A DNA stretch of 64,000 bases. Origin: Zestomonas insulae. Lineage in GTDB: Bacteria; Pseudomonadota; Gammaproteobacteria; Pseudomonadales; Pseudomonadaceae. Positions within the stretch are counted from its first letter, which is position 1. The number at the start of each line of letters is the position of its first letter. Positions 8,444 through 17,327 of this stretch are shown in pieces. The stretch covers positions 124,001 through 188,000 of the forward strand of contig NZ_JAFEUP010000001.1 of NCBI RefSeq assembly GCF_016901015.1, written 5' to 3'. The position numbers and the translations under genes are program-made. The notes below the pieces were generated by a model, which was given only the letters and a program-made list of their open reading frames with translations, was not told the DNA's origin and ran no database searches.

Positions 8444-9631
8444 ATGCGCTATCTGATCAAGGGGGTGCGCAAGACCGGCGGCGTGGTCTCGCTGACCCTC
8501 GACGCGCCCTCCCCCAGCGAGGCCCAGCGCGCCGCCGAGAACCAGGGCCTGCACGTCCTCGCACTGCACAGCGAGCGGCATTGGCGGCTGCGCTGGCCGG
8601 GCGGCGAGGCCTTCCCGCTGCTGCTGTTCACCCAGGAACTGAGCACCCTGCTGGGCGCCGGCCTGGCGCTGATCGACGCGCTGGAGAGCCTGGCGGAGAA
8701 GGAAGGCCCCGGGCACGCCCGCCGCGTGCTGCTCGGCCTGGTGCGCACGCTGTATGAAGGCAAGTCGTTCTCCCAGGGGCTCAGCCAGTTTCCCGAGACC
8801 TTCCCGGCGCTGTACGTGGCGCTGGCGCAATCCAGCGAGAAGACCGGGGCGATCGGCGAGGCGCTGAACCGCTACGTGAGCTATCGCAAGCGCATGGACG
8901 AAGTGCGCCAGACCATCGTCGGCGCCTCCATCTACCCGCTGATGCTGCTGTTGGTTGGTGGCGGCGTGCTGCTGTTCCTGATCGGCTACGTCGTGCCGCG
9001 CTTCAGCCTGGTGTTCGACGGCCTCGGCTCGAAGCTGCCCTGGCTGTCGCAGGTGCTGCTCAGCGCCGGCAAGTTCCTCAGCGCGCATCAACTGGGTTTC
9101 TACGGTAGCTTGCTGGCCGGCGCGGTACTGGCCACCGTGCTGCTGCGCCAGGTCGCCGTGCGCCGCGCCCTGGCCCGACTGATCGAGCGGGTGCCGGCGG
9201 TGCGCCACCGCTTGTTCGTCTACGAACTGGCGCGTTTCTACCGTTCGCTGGGGATTCTCCTGCAGGGCGGCATCCCCATCCTCACCGCCCTCGGCATGGT
9301 CCGCAGCCTGCTCGGCGTGACCGCCCGCGCCAGCCTCGACCAGGCCTGCGCGCGGATTCGCGAGGGCCAGGCGCTGTCGGCCTCGCTGGAAGCCTGCAAG
9401 CTGACCACCCCGGTGTCGCAGCGCATGCTCCGCGCTGGCGAGCAGGCCGGTAACCTCGGCGAGATGATGGAGCGCGCCGCCGAGTTCTACGACCAGGAAA
9501 CCGGGCGCTGGATCGAGTGGTTCGTCAAACTCTTCGAGCCGCTGCTGATGACCTTCATCGGCCTGGTCATCGGCGTCATCGTCATCCTCATGTACATCCC
9601 GATCTTCGAGCTGGCCTCGAGCATTCAGTAA
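8444..9631 (+). CDS. gspF: type II secretion inner-membrane platform protein GspF
   Basis: 395 residues, close to the usual 400. Two repeated GspF domains are visible (about 68-190 and 270-390), each beginning with an FTQELSTLLGAGL or ELARFYRSLGILLQGG block. Three hydrophobic spans fall near 165-190, 215-240 and 365-390 (MLLLVGGGVLLFLIGYVVP; LLMTFIGLVIGVIVILMYIP). GspF is the membrane platform linking the GspE ATPase to pseudopilus assembly. It is translationally close to gspG. The missing gspE and gspD imply dependence on another locus. A type IV pilus PilC homologue is the only alternative, but the GspG neighbour favours GspF. Confidence 0.92.
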   Translation: MRYLIKGVRKTGGVVSLTLDAPSPSEAQRAAENQGLHVLALHSERHWRLRWPGGEAFPLLLFTQELSTLLGAGLALIDALESLAEKEGPGHARRVLLGLVRTLYEGKSFSQGLSQFPETFPALYVALAQSSEKTGAIGEALNRYVSYRKRMDEVRQTIVGASIYPLMLLLVGGGVLLFLIGYVVPRFSLVFDGLGSKLPWLSQVLLSAGKFLSAHQLGFYGSLLAGAVLATVLLRQVAVRRALARLIERVPAVRHRLFVYELARFYRSLGILLQGGIPILTALGMVRSLLGVTARASLDQACARIREGQALSASLEACKLTTPVSQRMLRAGEQAGNLGEMMERAAEFYDQETGRWIEWFVKLFEPLLMTFIGLVIGVIVILMYIPIFELASSIQ

Positions 9632-9642
9632 CCGTTCGGCAC

Positions 9643-9658
9643 ATTACAAATCCGTCAG
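9643..9658 (-). promoter_or_regulatory. probable CopR box
   Basis: The minus strand reads CTGACGGATTTGTAAT. The P. aeruginosa CopR operator, as I recall it, is CTGACA-N5-GTAAT; this differs at one base and keeps the spacing. It lies 65 bp before the copR start, as expected for autoregulation. Confidence 0.55.
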
Positions 9659-9722
9659 GCTGCCCCCGCCCGCGGTTGCGGGGTATACCCTATGCAGCTG
9701 GAGCGATTGAAAGCCGAGCCTG

Positions 9723-10403
9723 ATGAAACTGCTGATCGTCGAAGACGAACCGAAGACCGGCCACTACCTGCAACAGGGACTGCGCGAAGCCGGGTTCAGC
9801 GTGGAGCTGACGCAAAATGGCCTGGACGGCGAACACCGCGCGCTGACCGGTGACTTCGACCTGCTGATCCTCGATGTGATGCTGCCCGGCCGCGACGGCT
9901 GGCAGGTGCTGCGCAACCTGCGCGGCGCCGGCCTTGGCCTGCCGGTGCTGATGCTCACCGCGCGCGATGCGGTCGACGACCGGGTGCGCGGCCTGGAGGC
10001 CGGCGCCGACGATTACCTGGTCAAACCCTTTGCCTTCGCCGAACTGCTCGCCCGGGTGCGCACCCTGCTGCGGCGCGGCAACAACGCCGCGCCAAGCACC
10101 AATCTGCACCTGGCCGACCTGCACCTCGACCTGCTACGCCGCCGCGTCGAACGCGACGGCCGGCGCATCGACCTGACCGCCAAGGAATTCGCCCTGCTTG
10201 AGCTGCTGCTGCGCCGCCAGGGCGAGGTGCTGCCCAAGTCGTTGATCGCCTCGCAGGTGTGGGACATGAATTTCGACAGCGACACCAACGTCATCGAGGT
10301 CGCCATCCGCCGCCTGCGCGCCAAGGTCGACGACGGCTTCGCCGCGCCGCTGATCCACACCGTGCGCGGCATGGGCTACGTGCTGGAGGCGCGCTGCGAA
10401 TGA
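9723..10403 (+). CDS. copR: OmpR-family heavy-metal response regulator, CopR-like
   Basis: 226 residues: a receiver domain (1-120) with the acidic pocket ED at 7-8, phosphoacceptor D51 in [10 protein letters not shown] and the VKPFAF lysine, then a winged-helix DNA-binding domain (about 128-222) with the [19 protein letters not shown] and [15 protein letters not shown] signatures. The [26 protein letters not shown] block is typical of the CopR/CusR/IrlR metal group. Its stop overlaps the sensor kinase start. In P. aeruginosa CopRS switches on periplasmic copper defence. Context (PAO1-like order, CopR box upstream) supports copR over czcR, but the metal is inferred. Confidence 0.85.
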   Translation: MKLLIVEDEPKTGHYLQQGLREAGFSVELTQNGLDGEHRALTGDFDLLILDVMLPGRDGWQVLRNLRGAGLGLPVLMLTARDAVDDRVRGLEAGADDYLVKPFAFAELLARVRTLLRRGNNAAPSTNLHLADLHLDLLRRRVERDGRRIDLTAKEFALLELLLRRQGEVLPKSLIASQVWDMNFDSDTNVIEVAIRRLRAKVDDGFAAPLIHTVRGMGYVLEARCE

Positions 10404-11755
10404 GGCGCCTGTCGCTGGCCAGTCGCCTGGCGTTGCTGTTCGCCGCCTGCACCGCGGCGGTGTCGCTGCTCGCCGGGGTGCTGTTCAACCGGGCCAGCGA
10501 GGCGCATTTCGTCGAACTCGACCAGCAGTTGCTCAGCGGCCGCCTGGTCGCCCTGCGCAACCTGCTCGACGGCGTCGACAGCCCGACCGGCCTGACCGCC
10601 CGCCGCCCTGCGCTGGAGGCCGAACTGCGCCGCCATCCCGACCAGGCGCTGCAGATCCTCGGTGCCGACGGCCAGCTGTGGTTCATCAGCGACGATGCGC
10701 CGCCGTTAAGCTCCGCCGCACACCCCGGCCTGCACGACCTGCGCAGCGCTGACAGCGACTACCGGGTGCTCGACGCCGCGCTGCACGAGGGGCGTGCCGA
10801 CAGCCCGCGCCTGCGCCTGCTGCTCGACATCACCCACCACCAGCACTTCCTGCAGCGCATGCAGCGGCTGATCTGGCTGACGGTTGGCCTCAGCGCCCTG
10901 GCCACCGCGCTGCTCGGCGCCTGGGTGGCGCGCCGCGGGCTGCAGCCGCTGCGGCGGATGGCCGAGGTCGCCGGCGGAGTATCAGCGCATGCGCTGGCCC
11001 ATCGCCTCGACGAAACCGACGCGCCGGCCGAGCTGGCGGAACTCACGCGAGCCTTCAACGCCATGCTGGCCCGCCTGGAAGACGCCTTCGCGCGGCTCTC
11101 GGGGTTTTCCGCCGACATCGCCCACGAGCTGCGCACGCCGCTCTCCAACCTGCTGACCCAGACCCAGGTCACCCTCGCCCAGCCGCGTGGCAGCGAGGTC
11201 TACCGCGAGGCCCTGCACTCCAACCTGGAAGAGCTGCAGCGCCTGACCCAAATGGTCAACGACATGCTGTTCCTGGCCAAGGCCGACCACGGCCTGCTGG
11301 TGCCCAGCCGCGAGCCGCTGCAGCTCGCCGACGAACTGGACGCGCTGCTGGAGTTCTACCGTCCGCTGGCCGACGAAGGCGGCGTGCACCTGACCCGCAG
11401 CGGCGCCGGCGAGCTGCTCGCCGACCGCGGCATGCTGCGCCGCGCGCTGTCCAACCTGCTCGACAACGCGCTGCGCTTCACCCTGCCCGGTGGCGAAGTT
11501 CGCCTGGAAGTGGAGACTGCTGCGGAGCGGCTCAGCCTCAGCGTGGCCAACACCGGCCCGGACATTCCCAGCGAGCTGCTGCCACGCCTGTTCGATCGCT
11601 TCTTCCGCGCCGACCCGGCGCGCCGCGAGGGCCCCGGCGAGCACGCCGGCCTCGGCCTGGCGATCACCTGCTCGATCGTCGTCGCCCACGGCGGGGCGAT
11701 CCGCTGCGAATCGGGGCTGGGCTGGACGCGCTTCATCCTCGAATTTCCCACCTGA
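10400..11755 (+). CDS. copS: heavy-metal sensor histidine kinase, CopS-like
   Basis: 451 residues. ATG at 10400 overlaps the regulator stop by 4 bases (ATGA). Order: TM1 (about 8-28), periplasmic sensor (about 30-155), TM2 (about 158-180), HAMP (about 180-232), dimerisation/phosphoacceptor helix with H242 in [16 protein letters not shown], and ATPase domain with N-box [25 protein letters not shown] and GLGLAIT. It belongs to the CusS/CopS/IrlS group, which senses periplasmic metal and phosphorylates the paired regulator. In P. aeruginosa CopS senses Cu(I). No copper ligand set could be confirmed by eye. Confidence 0.85.
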   Translation: MRRLSLASRLALLFAACTAAVSLLAGVLFNRASEAHFVELDQQLLSGRLVALRNLLDGVDSPTGLTARRPALEAELRRHPDQALQILGADGQLWFISDDAPPLSSAAHPGLHDLRSADSDYRVLDAALHEGRADSPRLRLLLDITHHQHFLQRMQRLIWLTVGLSALATALLGAWVARRGLQPLRRMAEVAGGVSAHALAHRLDETDAPAELAELTRAFNAMLARLEDAFARLSGFSADIAHELRTPLSNLLTQTQVTLAQPRGSEVYREALHSNLEELQRLTQMVNDMLFLAKADHGLLVPSREPLQLADELDALLEFYRPLADEGGVHLTRSGAGELLADRGMLRRALSNLLDNALRFTLPGGEVRLEVETAAERLSLSVANTGPDIPSELLPRLFDRFFRADPARREGPGEHAGLGLAITCSIVVAHGGAIRCESGLGWTRFILEFPT

Positions 11756-11873
11756 GCGGCTGCTTACCCGCCGCCACCCGCCCTGGCACCGGCACGACGG
11801 GGGCTTGGTCGCCCCGCGCTGCAGCCGACCGCCGCCTGCCTATACTGGACGAACCCGGCGAATGGAGGTGGTC

Positions 11874-13919
11874 ATGCCCAGCTATTCGATGGAAACCATC
11901 CGCACCGTCGCCCTGGTCGGTCAGGGCGGCAGCGGCAAAACCAGTCTGGTCGAGGCCTTGCTGCAGCGCAGCGGTGCGATCGCCAGCATGGGCAGTCTCG
12001 AGCGTGGCGACACGGTCTGCGACTTCGACCCCATGGAGCGCGAATACCGACACTCCCTATCCTCGGCGCTGGCGCACTGCAGCCATGCCGGCGCCGAGCT
12101 CAACCTGATCGACACCCCCGGCTACCCGGACTTCATCGGCCAGGCGATTGCCGCGCTGGCGGCCGTGGAGACCGCGCTGGTGGTGGTCAACGCGCAGAAC
12201 GGCATAGAACTGAGCACCCGGCGAATGATGGAGCTGGCCGGCGAGCGCGGCCTGTGTCGCCTGCTGGTGGTCAACAAGATCGATGCCGAACGCGTCGACC
12301 TGCCCGGCCTGCTCGCCGAGTTGCGCGAGGTGTTCGGCAAGGAGGTGCTACCGCTCAACCTGCCGGCCGCCGGCGCCAGCACGGTGGTCGACTGCTTCTT
12401 CAATCCGGCCGGTGCGCCGGATTTTTCGTCTGTGGAGGACGCGCATCAGGCGCTGGTCGACCAGGTGGTGGAGGTCGACGAGGAGCTGATGGCGCGCTAT
12501 CTGGAGCAAGGCGAGATCAGCCCCGAGGAGCTGCACGAGCCATTTGAGCGGGCATTGCGCGAAGGCCACCTGATTCCACTGTGTTTCGTCTCCACCCGCA
12601 CGGGCGCGGGGATCGGCGAGCTGCTCGACATCCTCGCGCGCCTGGCGCCCAACCCGAGCGAAGGCAATCCGCCGCTGTTCCTCAAAGGCGTCGGCGACGA
12701 CGCCAAGCCGTTCCGCTCGCAGCCGGACCCGCAGGGCCATGTACTGGCCCATGTGTTCAAGGTGGTGATGGACCCCTTTGTCGGCAAGCTGGGCATCTTC
12801 CGCGTCCACCAGGGCACCTTGCAGCGTGACATGCAGCTGTTCGTCGGCGATGCGCGCAAGGCCTTCAAGCTCGGCCACCTGCTGCGCCTGCAGGGCAAGC
12901 GCCATGAGGAAGTCGGCCAATTGATCCCCGGCGACTTCGGCGCACTGACCAAGATCGACGAAGTGGAGTTCGACGCGGTGCTGCACGATTCCCACGACGA
13001 GGACCAGATCCGCCTCAAACCGCTGGTCTTCCCCGCGCCCATGCAGGGCCTGGCCATCGAAGCCAAACGGCGTGGCGACGAGCAGCGCATCGCCGAGGTG
13101 CTCGCCCGGCTGCAGGCGGAAGACCCCTGCGTGAAGATCGACTACCACTCGGTAACCCAGGAAACCGTGCTGCGCGGCATGGGCGAGCTACACCTGCGCT
13201 ACCTGCTCGACCGCCTCTCCGGCAGTTACAAGTTGGAAGTGCAGACCTGCACGCCACGGGTGCCCTACCAGGAAACCATCACCCAGAAGACCGAAGGCCA
13301 CAGCCGCCACAAGAAGCAGACCGGCGGTGCCGGGCAGTTCGGCGAGGTGTTCCTGCGCGTCGAGCCGCTGCCGCGGGGCGCCGGCTTCCAATTCGCCGAC
13401 GAGGTCAAAGGCGGGGTGATTCCCGGCCAGTTCATCCCCTCGGTGGAAAAAGGCGTGCGTTCGGTGCTGGAGGCCGGGCCGCTGGCCGGCTACCCGGTGG
13501 TCGACGTCAAGGTGACGGTCCACGACGGCAAGAGCCATCCGGTCGACTCCAAGGACATCGCCTTCCAGGCCGCCGGCCGCAAGGCCATGCTTGAGGCGCT
13601 GCGCGCTGGTGGGGCGATCATTCTCGAACCGATCGTGGCCATCGAGATCACCGCGCCGGAGACCAAGATCGGCGACATCACCACTGACCTGATCGGCCGG
13701 CGTGGCCAGGTGCTCGGCACCGAATCACTGTCACAGGGCTTAACGCTGATCCGCGGCCAGGTGCCGCTGGCGGAGCTGGAAGGCTACGCCGGCCGGCTCA
13801 AGTCGATCACCGCCGGGCACGGCAGCTACGGCATCCTGCTCAGCCACCACCACAACGTGCCGCAGGATGTGCAGCAGCGCCTGAAGGCCAGCTACAAGGC
13901 GGTGCAGGAAGAGGATTGA
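11874..13919 (+). CDS. EF-G-like translational GTPase paralogue (FusA2-type)
   Basis: 681 residues, EF-G architecture with five domains. ATG 11874 follows GGAGG. The P-loop GQGGSGKT is at 16-23, DTPGYPDF at 80-87, NKID near 136, then EF-G domains II-V (for example KTEGHSRHKKQTGGAGQFGEV in domain IV and the GRRGQVLGTE region in domain V). Canonical EF-G has DTPGHVDF with a catalytic His; here Y84 replaces it, as in the actinobacterial EF-G2/FusA2 family, whose tested members bind GTP without ribosome-stimulated hydrolysis (from memory). It is therefore probably not the main translocase. A free-standing gene convergent with the ABC permease. Function unknown. Confidence 0.85.
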   Translation: MPSYSMETIRTVALVGQGGSGKTSLVEALLQRSGAIASMGSLERGDTVCDFDPMEREYRHSLSSALAHCSHAGAELNLIDTPGYPDFIGQAIAALAAVETALVVVNAQNGIELSTRRMMELAGERGLCRLLVVNKIDAERVDLPGLLAELREVFGKEVLPLNLPAAGASTVVDCFFNPAGAPDFSSVEDAHQALVDQVVEVDEELMARYLEQGEISPEELHEPFERALREGHLIPLCFVSTRTGAGIGELLDILARLAPNPSEGNPPLFLKGVGDDAKPFRSQPDPQGHVLAHVFKVVMDPFVGKLGIFRVHQGTLQRDMQLFVGDARKAFKLGHLLRLQGKRHEEVGQLIPGDFGALTKIDEVEFDAVLHDSHDEDQIRLKPLVFPAPMQGLAIEAKRRGDEQRIAEVLARLQAEDPCVKIDYHSVTQETVLRGMGELHLRYLLDRLSGSYKLEVQTCTPRVPYQETITQKTEGHSRHKKQTGGAGQFGEVFLRVEPLPRGAGFQFADEVKGGVIPGQFIPSVEKGVRSVLEAGPLAGYPVVDVKVTVHDGKSHPVDSKDIAFQAAGRKAMLEALRAGGAIILEPIVAIEITAPETKIGDITTDLIGRRGQVLGTESLSQGLTLIRGQVPLAELEGYAGRLKSITAGHGSYGILLSHHHNVPQDVQQRLKASYKAVQEED

Positions 13920-13933
13920 AGAGCGCCGGCCTG

Positions 13934-13954
13934 CCCTCTCCCGCCGGGAGAGGG
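13934..13954. terminator. GC-rich hairpin between convergent genes
   Basis: CCCTCTCC-CGCC-GGAGAGGG type stem-loop between the EF-G-like gene and the ABC permease. It is not followed by a T-run, so it may be a REP-like hairpin and not an intrinsic terminator. Confidence 0.35.
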
Positions 13955-13988
13955 TTAAGGCGACCCGCGCAGGGTGCGGGGCGAAGCG

Positions 13989-14783
13989 TTACTGGCGCAT
14001 CCCGCGGCCACTCACCAGCAGGCGCACGCAGACGATGTAGAGCACTGCGGTCGCCACCAGCATGAAGGCGATGGCCACGCCGATGCGGATGTCCGACACG
14101 CCGAGGATGCCGTAGCGGAAGGCGTTGACCATGTGCAGGATCGGGTTGGCCAGCGACACCGTCTGCCAGAACGGCGGCAGCAAGGTAATCGAGTAGAACA
14201 CCCCGCCGAGGTAGGTCAGCGGCGTCAGCACGAAGGTCGGGATGATCGAGATATCGTCGAAGTTGCGCGCATACACCGCGTTGACGAAGCCACCCAGCGA
14301 GAAGATCGTCGCGGTCAGCACCACCACCAGCACGGTCACGCCGAGGTGATGGACCTGCAGCTTGGTGAAGAACAGCGACAGCATGGTGACGATGAAGCCC
14401 ACCGCCAAGCCGCGCAGCACGCCGCCGATGGTGTAGCCGAGCAGGATGGTGTGCGGCGAGACCGGCGACACCAGCAGCTCCTCCACCGAACGCTGGAACT
14501 TGCTGCCGAAGAAGCTCGACACCACGTTGCCGTAGGCGTTGGTGATCACCGACATCATGATCAGCCCGGGCACGATGTACTGCATGTAGGTGAAGCCGCC
14601 CATGTCGCCGATCTGCCGGCCGATTAGGTTGCCGAAGATCACAAAGTACAGAACCATGGTGATCGCCGGCGGCAGCAGGGTCTGCGGCCAGATGCGCACG
14701 AAGCGGCGAATCTCGCGGTAGACGATGGTGTTCAGCGCCACCCAGTTGGCGCGCAGCTCGGAATTGATCAGCTCGGTGTTCAT
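13989..14783 (-). CDS. yadH: ABC-2 type exporter permease, YadH-like
   Basis: 264 residues with six hydrophobic segments (about 38-57, 70-90, 115-140, 148-172, 180-198, 235-255) and the ABC-2 signature region SPVSPHTILLGYTIGGVLRG. The start ATG 14783 overlaps the ATPase stop by 4 bases, so the two subunits are translationally coupled. It forms the membrane part of a two-component exporter; substrates of the YadGH family are not established. Confidence 0.9.
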   Translation of the reverse strand: MNTELINSELRANWVALNTIVYREIRRFVRIWPQTLLPPAITMVLYFVIFGNLIGRQIGDMGGFTYMQYIVPGLIMMSVITNAYGNVVSSFFGSKFQRSVEELLVSPVSPHTILLGYTIGGVLRGLAVGFIVTMLSLFFTKLQVHHLGVTVLVVVLTATIFSLGGFVNAVYARNFDDISIIPTFVLTPLTYLGGVFYSITLLPPFWQTVSLANPILHMVNAFRYGILGVSDIRIGVAIAFMLVATAVLYIVCVRLLVSGRGMRQ

Positions 14784-15712
14784 ACCGCCACCTTCGACAG
14801 GTTCTTCTCGACCAGGGACACGAACAGCTCCTCCAGGCGGTTGGTCTTGTTACGCAGGCTGAGCACCTCGATGTTGAGCGTCGCCAGCTGACGGAACAGC
14901 TCGGTCAGGCCGAGGCTCTTCTCCACCTGCACCTCCAGGGTGTGGTGGTCGGCCAGGCGCGTCGGGTAGCCGTTGAGCTGCGGCGCGACGGTCATCGAGT
15001 CCTTCAGGTCCAGCAGGAAGGTTTCCACGTGCAGCTTCTTCAGCAGCGCCTTCATGCTGGTGTTCTCGACGATCCGCCCGTGGTCGATGATGCCGATGTT
15101 GCGGCACAGCTGTTCGGCTTCCTCGAGGTAGTGGGTGGTGAGGATGATGGTGATGCCCTGCTCGTTGAGCCCGGTGAGGAAGCTCCACATCGAGCGGCGC
15201 AGCTCGATGTCCACCCCGGCGGTCGGTTCGTCGAGGATCAGCAGACGCGGCTGGTGGACCAGCGCGCGGGCGATCATCAACCGCCGCTTCATGCCGCCGG
15301 ACAGCTCGCGCGACGCCGAGTCGCGCTTTTCCCACAGGCCGAGCTGGGTCAGGTACTGCTCGGCGCGTTCCTTGGCCAGCTTGGCCGGGATGCCGTAGTA
15401 GCCGGCCTGGGTCACGACGATGTCGAAGACCTTCTCGAACTGGTTGAAGTTGAACTCCTGCGGCACCACGCCCAGGCAGCGCTTGAGCGCATAGGGCTCT
15501 TTGTCGAGGTCGTGACCGAACACGTTGACCGTGCCGCTGGATTTGTTCACCAGGGTCGACAGGATGCCGATGGTCGTGGATTTGCCGGCGCCGTTGGGGC
15601 CGAGCAAGGCGAAGAAGTCGCCCTCGGCGACGTCCAGGTCGATGCCGTGCAGCGCCTGGAAGCCATTGCCGTAGGTCTTGGTCAGCTGCCGGATGGACAG
15701 GGCGGAACTCAT
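14780..15712 (-). CDS. yadG: ABC exporter ATPase, YadG-like
   Basis: 310 residues. Walker A GPNGAGKST (about 39-47), Q-loop VVPQEFNFNQF, signature LSGGMKRRL, Walker B LLILDEPTAGVD and H-loop TTHYLEEAE are all intact. A C-terminal extension (about 230-310) is typical of CcmA/DrrA-type exporter ATPases. ATG 15712 starts MSSALSIRQLTKTYG, the natural ABC beginning; the Shine-Dalgarno is weak. It energises the downstream permease. The same order of ABC pair and GST is present in PAO1 as I recall. Confidence 0.92.
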   Translation of the reverse strand: MSSALSIRQLTKTYGNGFQALHGIDLDVAEGDFFALLGPNGAGKSTTIGILSTLVNKSSGTVNVFGHDLDKEPYALKRCLGVVPQEFNFNQFEKVFDIVVTQAGYYGIPAKLAKERAEQYLTQLGLWEKRDSASRELSGGMKRRLMIARALVHQPRLLILDEPTAGVDIELRRSMWSFLTGLNEQGITIILTTHYLEEAEQLCRNIGIIDHGRIVENTSMKALLKKLHVETFLLDLKDSMTVAPQLNGYPTRLADHHTLEVQVEKSLGLTELFRQLATLNIEVLSLRNKTNRLEELFVSLVEKNLSKVAV

Positions 15713-15783
15713 GAGGGATTCGTACTCTGCAAAAGGAAGGGAGGTTAGATAAAGGTTGAGCCGGGCAATTGCAACCGTTGGTC

Positions 15784-16404
15784 TCAGGTTAGCGGAGTCA
15801 TCACCGCGCGCTGGAACGCCGGCCGCTCGCGCAGGCGCCGGTACCAGTCGGCCAGGTGCGGCAGCTCCGGGCGCGTGATGGGCATTTCGAACCAGGCATA
15901 GATGAAGCAGCCGAGCGGAATGTCGCCCATGCCGAAGGTCGCACCGGACAGCCACGGCTGTTGGGCCAGGGCCTGTTCGGGAATACGCAGCAGCTCGCCG
16001 CAGCGCTGGATCGCCGCCGCGATGGCCTGCGGGTCGCGCTGTTCCGGTGGGGTACGCAGGGTGCCCCAGAATACTTCGCGGAACGGTCCGGCCAGGCTGC
16101 TGGTGGTCCAGTCCATCCACTTGTCCGCAGCGGCCCGCTCCATGGGGTCTGCGGCGTACAGGCGGCCGGGCGCGTACTGGGCGGCCAGGTAGCGGACGAT
16201 TGCGTTGGACTCCCAGAGCACCAGGTCGCCGTCTTCGAGCAACGGCACCAGACCGTTAGGGTTCTTCGCCCGGTAGGCCGGCTCGTTCACCACGCCAAAG
16301 GCACCGCCGGCGTCCAGCGCCTCATAGGCGACGCCCGCTTCCTCGGCGCACCAGAGCGCCTTGCGCACGTTGGACGAGTTCTTCCTGCCCCAGATTTTCA
16401 GCAT
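15784..16404 (-). CDS. glutathione S-transferase family protein
   Basis: 206 residues. N-terminal thioredoxin-like domain (1-80) with the glutathione site KNSSNVRKALW and the ESNAIVRYLA motif, followed by an all-helical domain with the N-capping/hydrophobic staple region FGMGDIPLG. The SSNVRK motif suggests a serine active site (theta/beta-like). The substrate is unknown. It lies upstream of and in the same direction as yadGH with a 71 bp gap, so it may be cotranscribed. Confidence 0.88.
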   Translation of the reverse strand: MLKIWGRKNSSNVRKALWCAEEAGVAYEALDAGGAFGVVNEPAYRAKNPNGLVPLLEDGDLVLWESNAIVRYLAAQYAPGRLYAADPMERAAADKWMDWTTSSLAGPFREVFWGTLRTPPEQRDPQAIAAAIQRCGELLRIPEQALAQQPWLSGATFGMGDIPLGCFIYAWFEMPITRPELPHLADWYRRLRERPAFQRAVMTPLT

Positions 16405-16490
16405 CGCTCGCGTCTCCTCGCCCTGAACGTATGGCTCGAGCCCAGCACCCTACCATCCCGGGCGCCAGAGACCAGACGCGAATGCTGATG

Positions 16491-17165
16491 TTAACTATCG
16501 AGACGCTTCATGGTTCGCGCCTCGGCCTCCAGGTCGCCACCGAGAAACGGCGAGCCGACGGCGAACAGGTGCGGGTACGCCTGCTTCAGGTGACCGATGA
16601 ACAGCGCCTCGGGCAGGTCGGCGAACTGGCCGTGATCGGCGAGGTACTCCATGTAGCGTTCACCCTGATCGTTGAACGGGTGAAACACGCTGTCCTGCAG
16701 GCCATCGAATTCCAGCGGCGCCACCTGGAAGGCGCGGCATAGCTCGCGGTTGAACGCCGGCGTGGCCTTGACCCAGCGCCCGCGCAGGTACAGCTCGGTG
16801 TAGCCGTGCATGGCGAACACTTCGCTGCGCAGCATTTCGAGCAGCCGCGGAGTGGCCAGGTGGTTGCGCACATCGGCCAGGCCGAGGCGTGCCGGAATCC
16901 CGCAGTGACGAGCGCAGGCGGCGAGCAGCAGGGCCTTGGGTACGCAGTAGGACTCGCCAGCCTGCAGCGCCTGGCTGGCCTTCAAGCCATCGCCTTCGAC
17001 GCTGAAGCTGTAGGGGTTGTAGCGGATCTCGTCGCGCACCGCGTAGTACAGCTTGACCGCCTGTTCGAGCGGGTCGCGACTGCTGCCGCGGCGCTGTTCG
17101 GCGAACTCCACCACCTGGGGGTGGTCACTATCGATGAAGCGGCCGGGCTCGAGGTACTCGCGCAT
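16491..17165 (-). CDS. transglutaminase-like protease/ligase family protein
   Basis: 224 residues. The fold signatures are YYAVRDEIRYNPYSF, AGESYCVPKALLLAACARHCGIPARLG (nucleophilic Cys) and FAMHGYTELYLRGRWVKATPAFN (His). In the third position, where many members carry Asp (WVxxD), this protein reads KATPAF, so the classical third triad residue is not obvious. It is probably cytoplasmic, since no signal peptide is seen. It is divergent from fadE. The substrate is unknown. Confidence 0.8.
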   Translation of the reverse strand: MREYLEPGRFIDSDHPQVVEFAEQRRGSSRDPLEQAVKLYYAVRDEIRYNPYSFSVEGDGLKASQALQAGESYCVPKALLLAACARHCGIPARLGLADVRNHLATPRLLEMLRSEVFAMHGYTELYLRGRWVKATPAFNRELCRAFQVAPLEFDGLQDSVFHPFNDQGERYMEYLADHGQFADLPEALFIGHLKQAYPHLFAVGSPFLGGDLEAEARTMKRLDS

Positions 17166-17327
17166 GGGGAGATCTCCAAGGGTTCGCCAGCCAGTCTAGC
17201 GAGCGCTCTGCGCGCCAGTCACGACGTTTCGGCCAAGCTCACCGCGCTTGGCGCCATCCTCGGCGCCGGCGGTGACTACGCTTTGACCGGCGCCCTTCGC
17301 CGCCGCGTCATCCATGGAGGATCGTGC

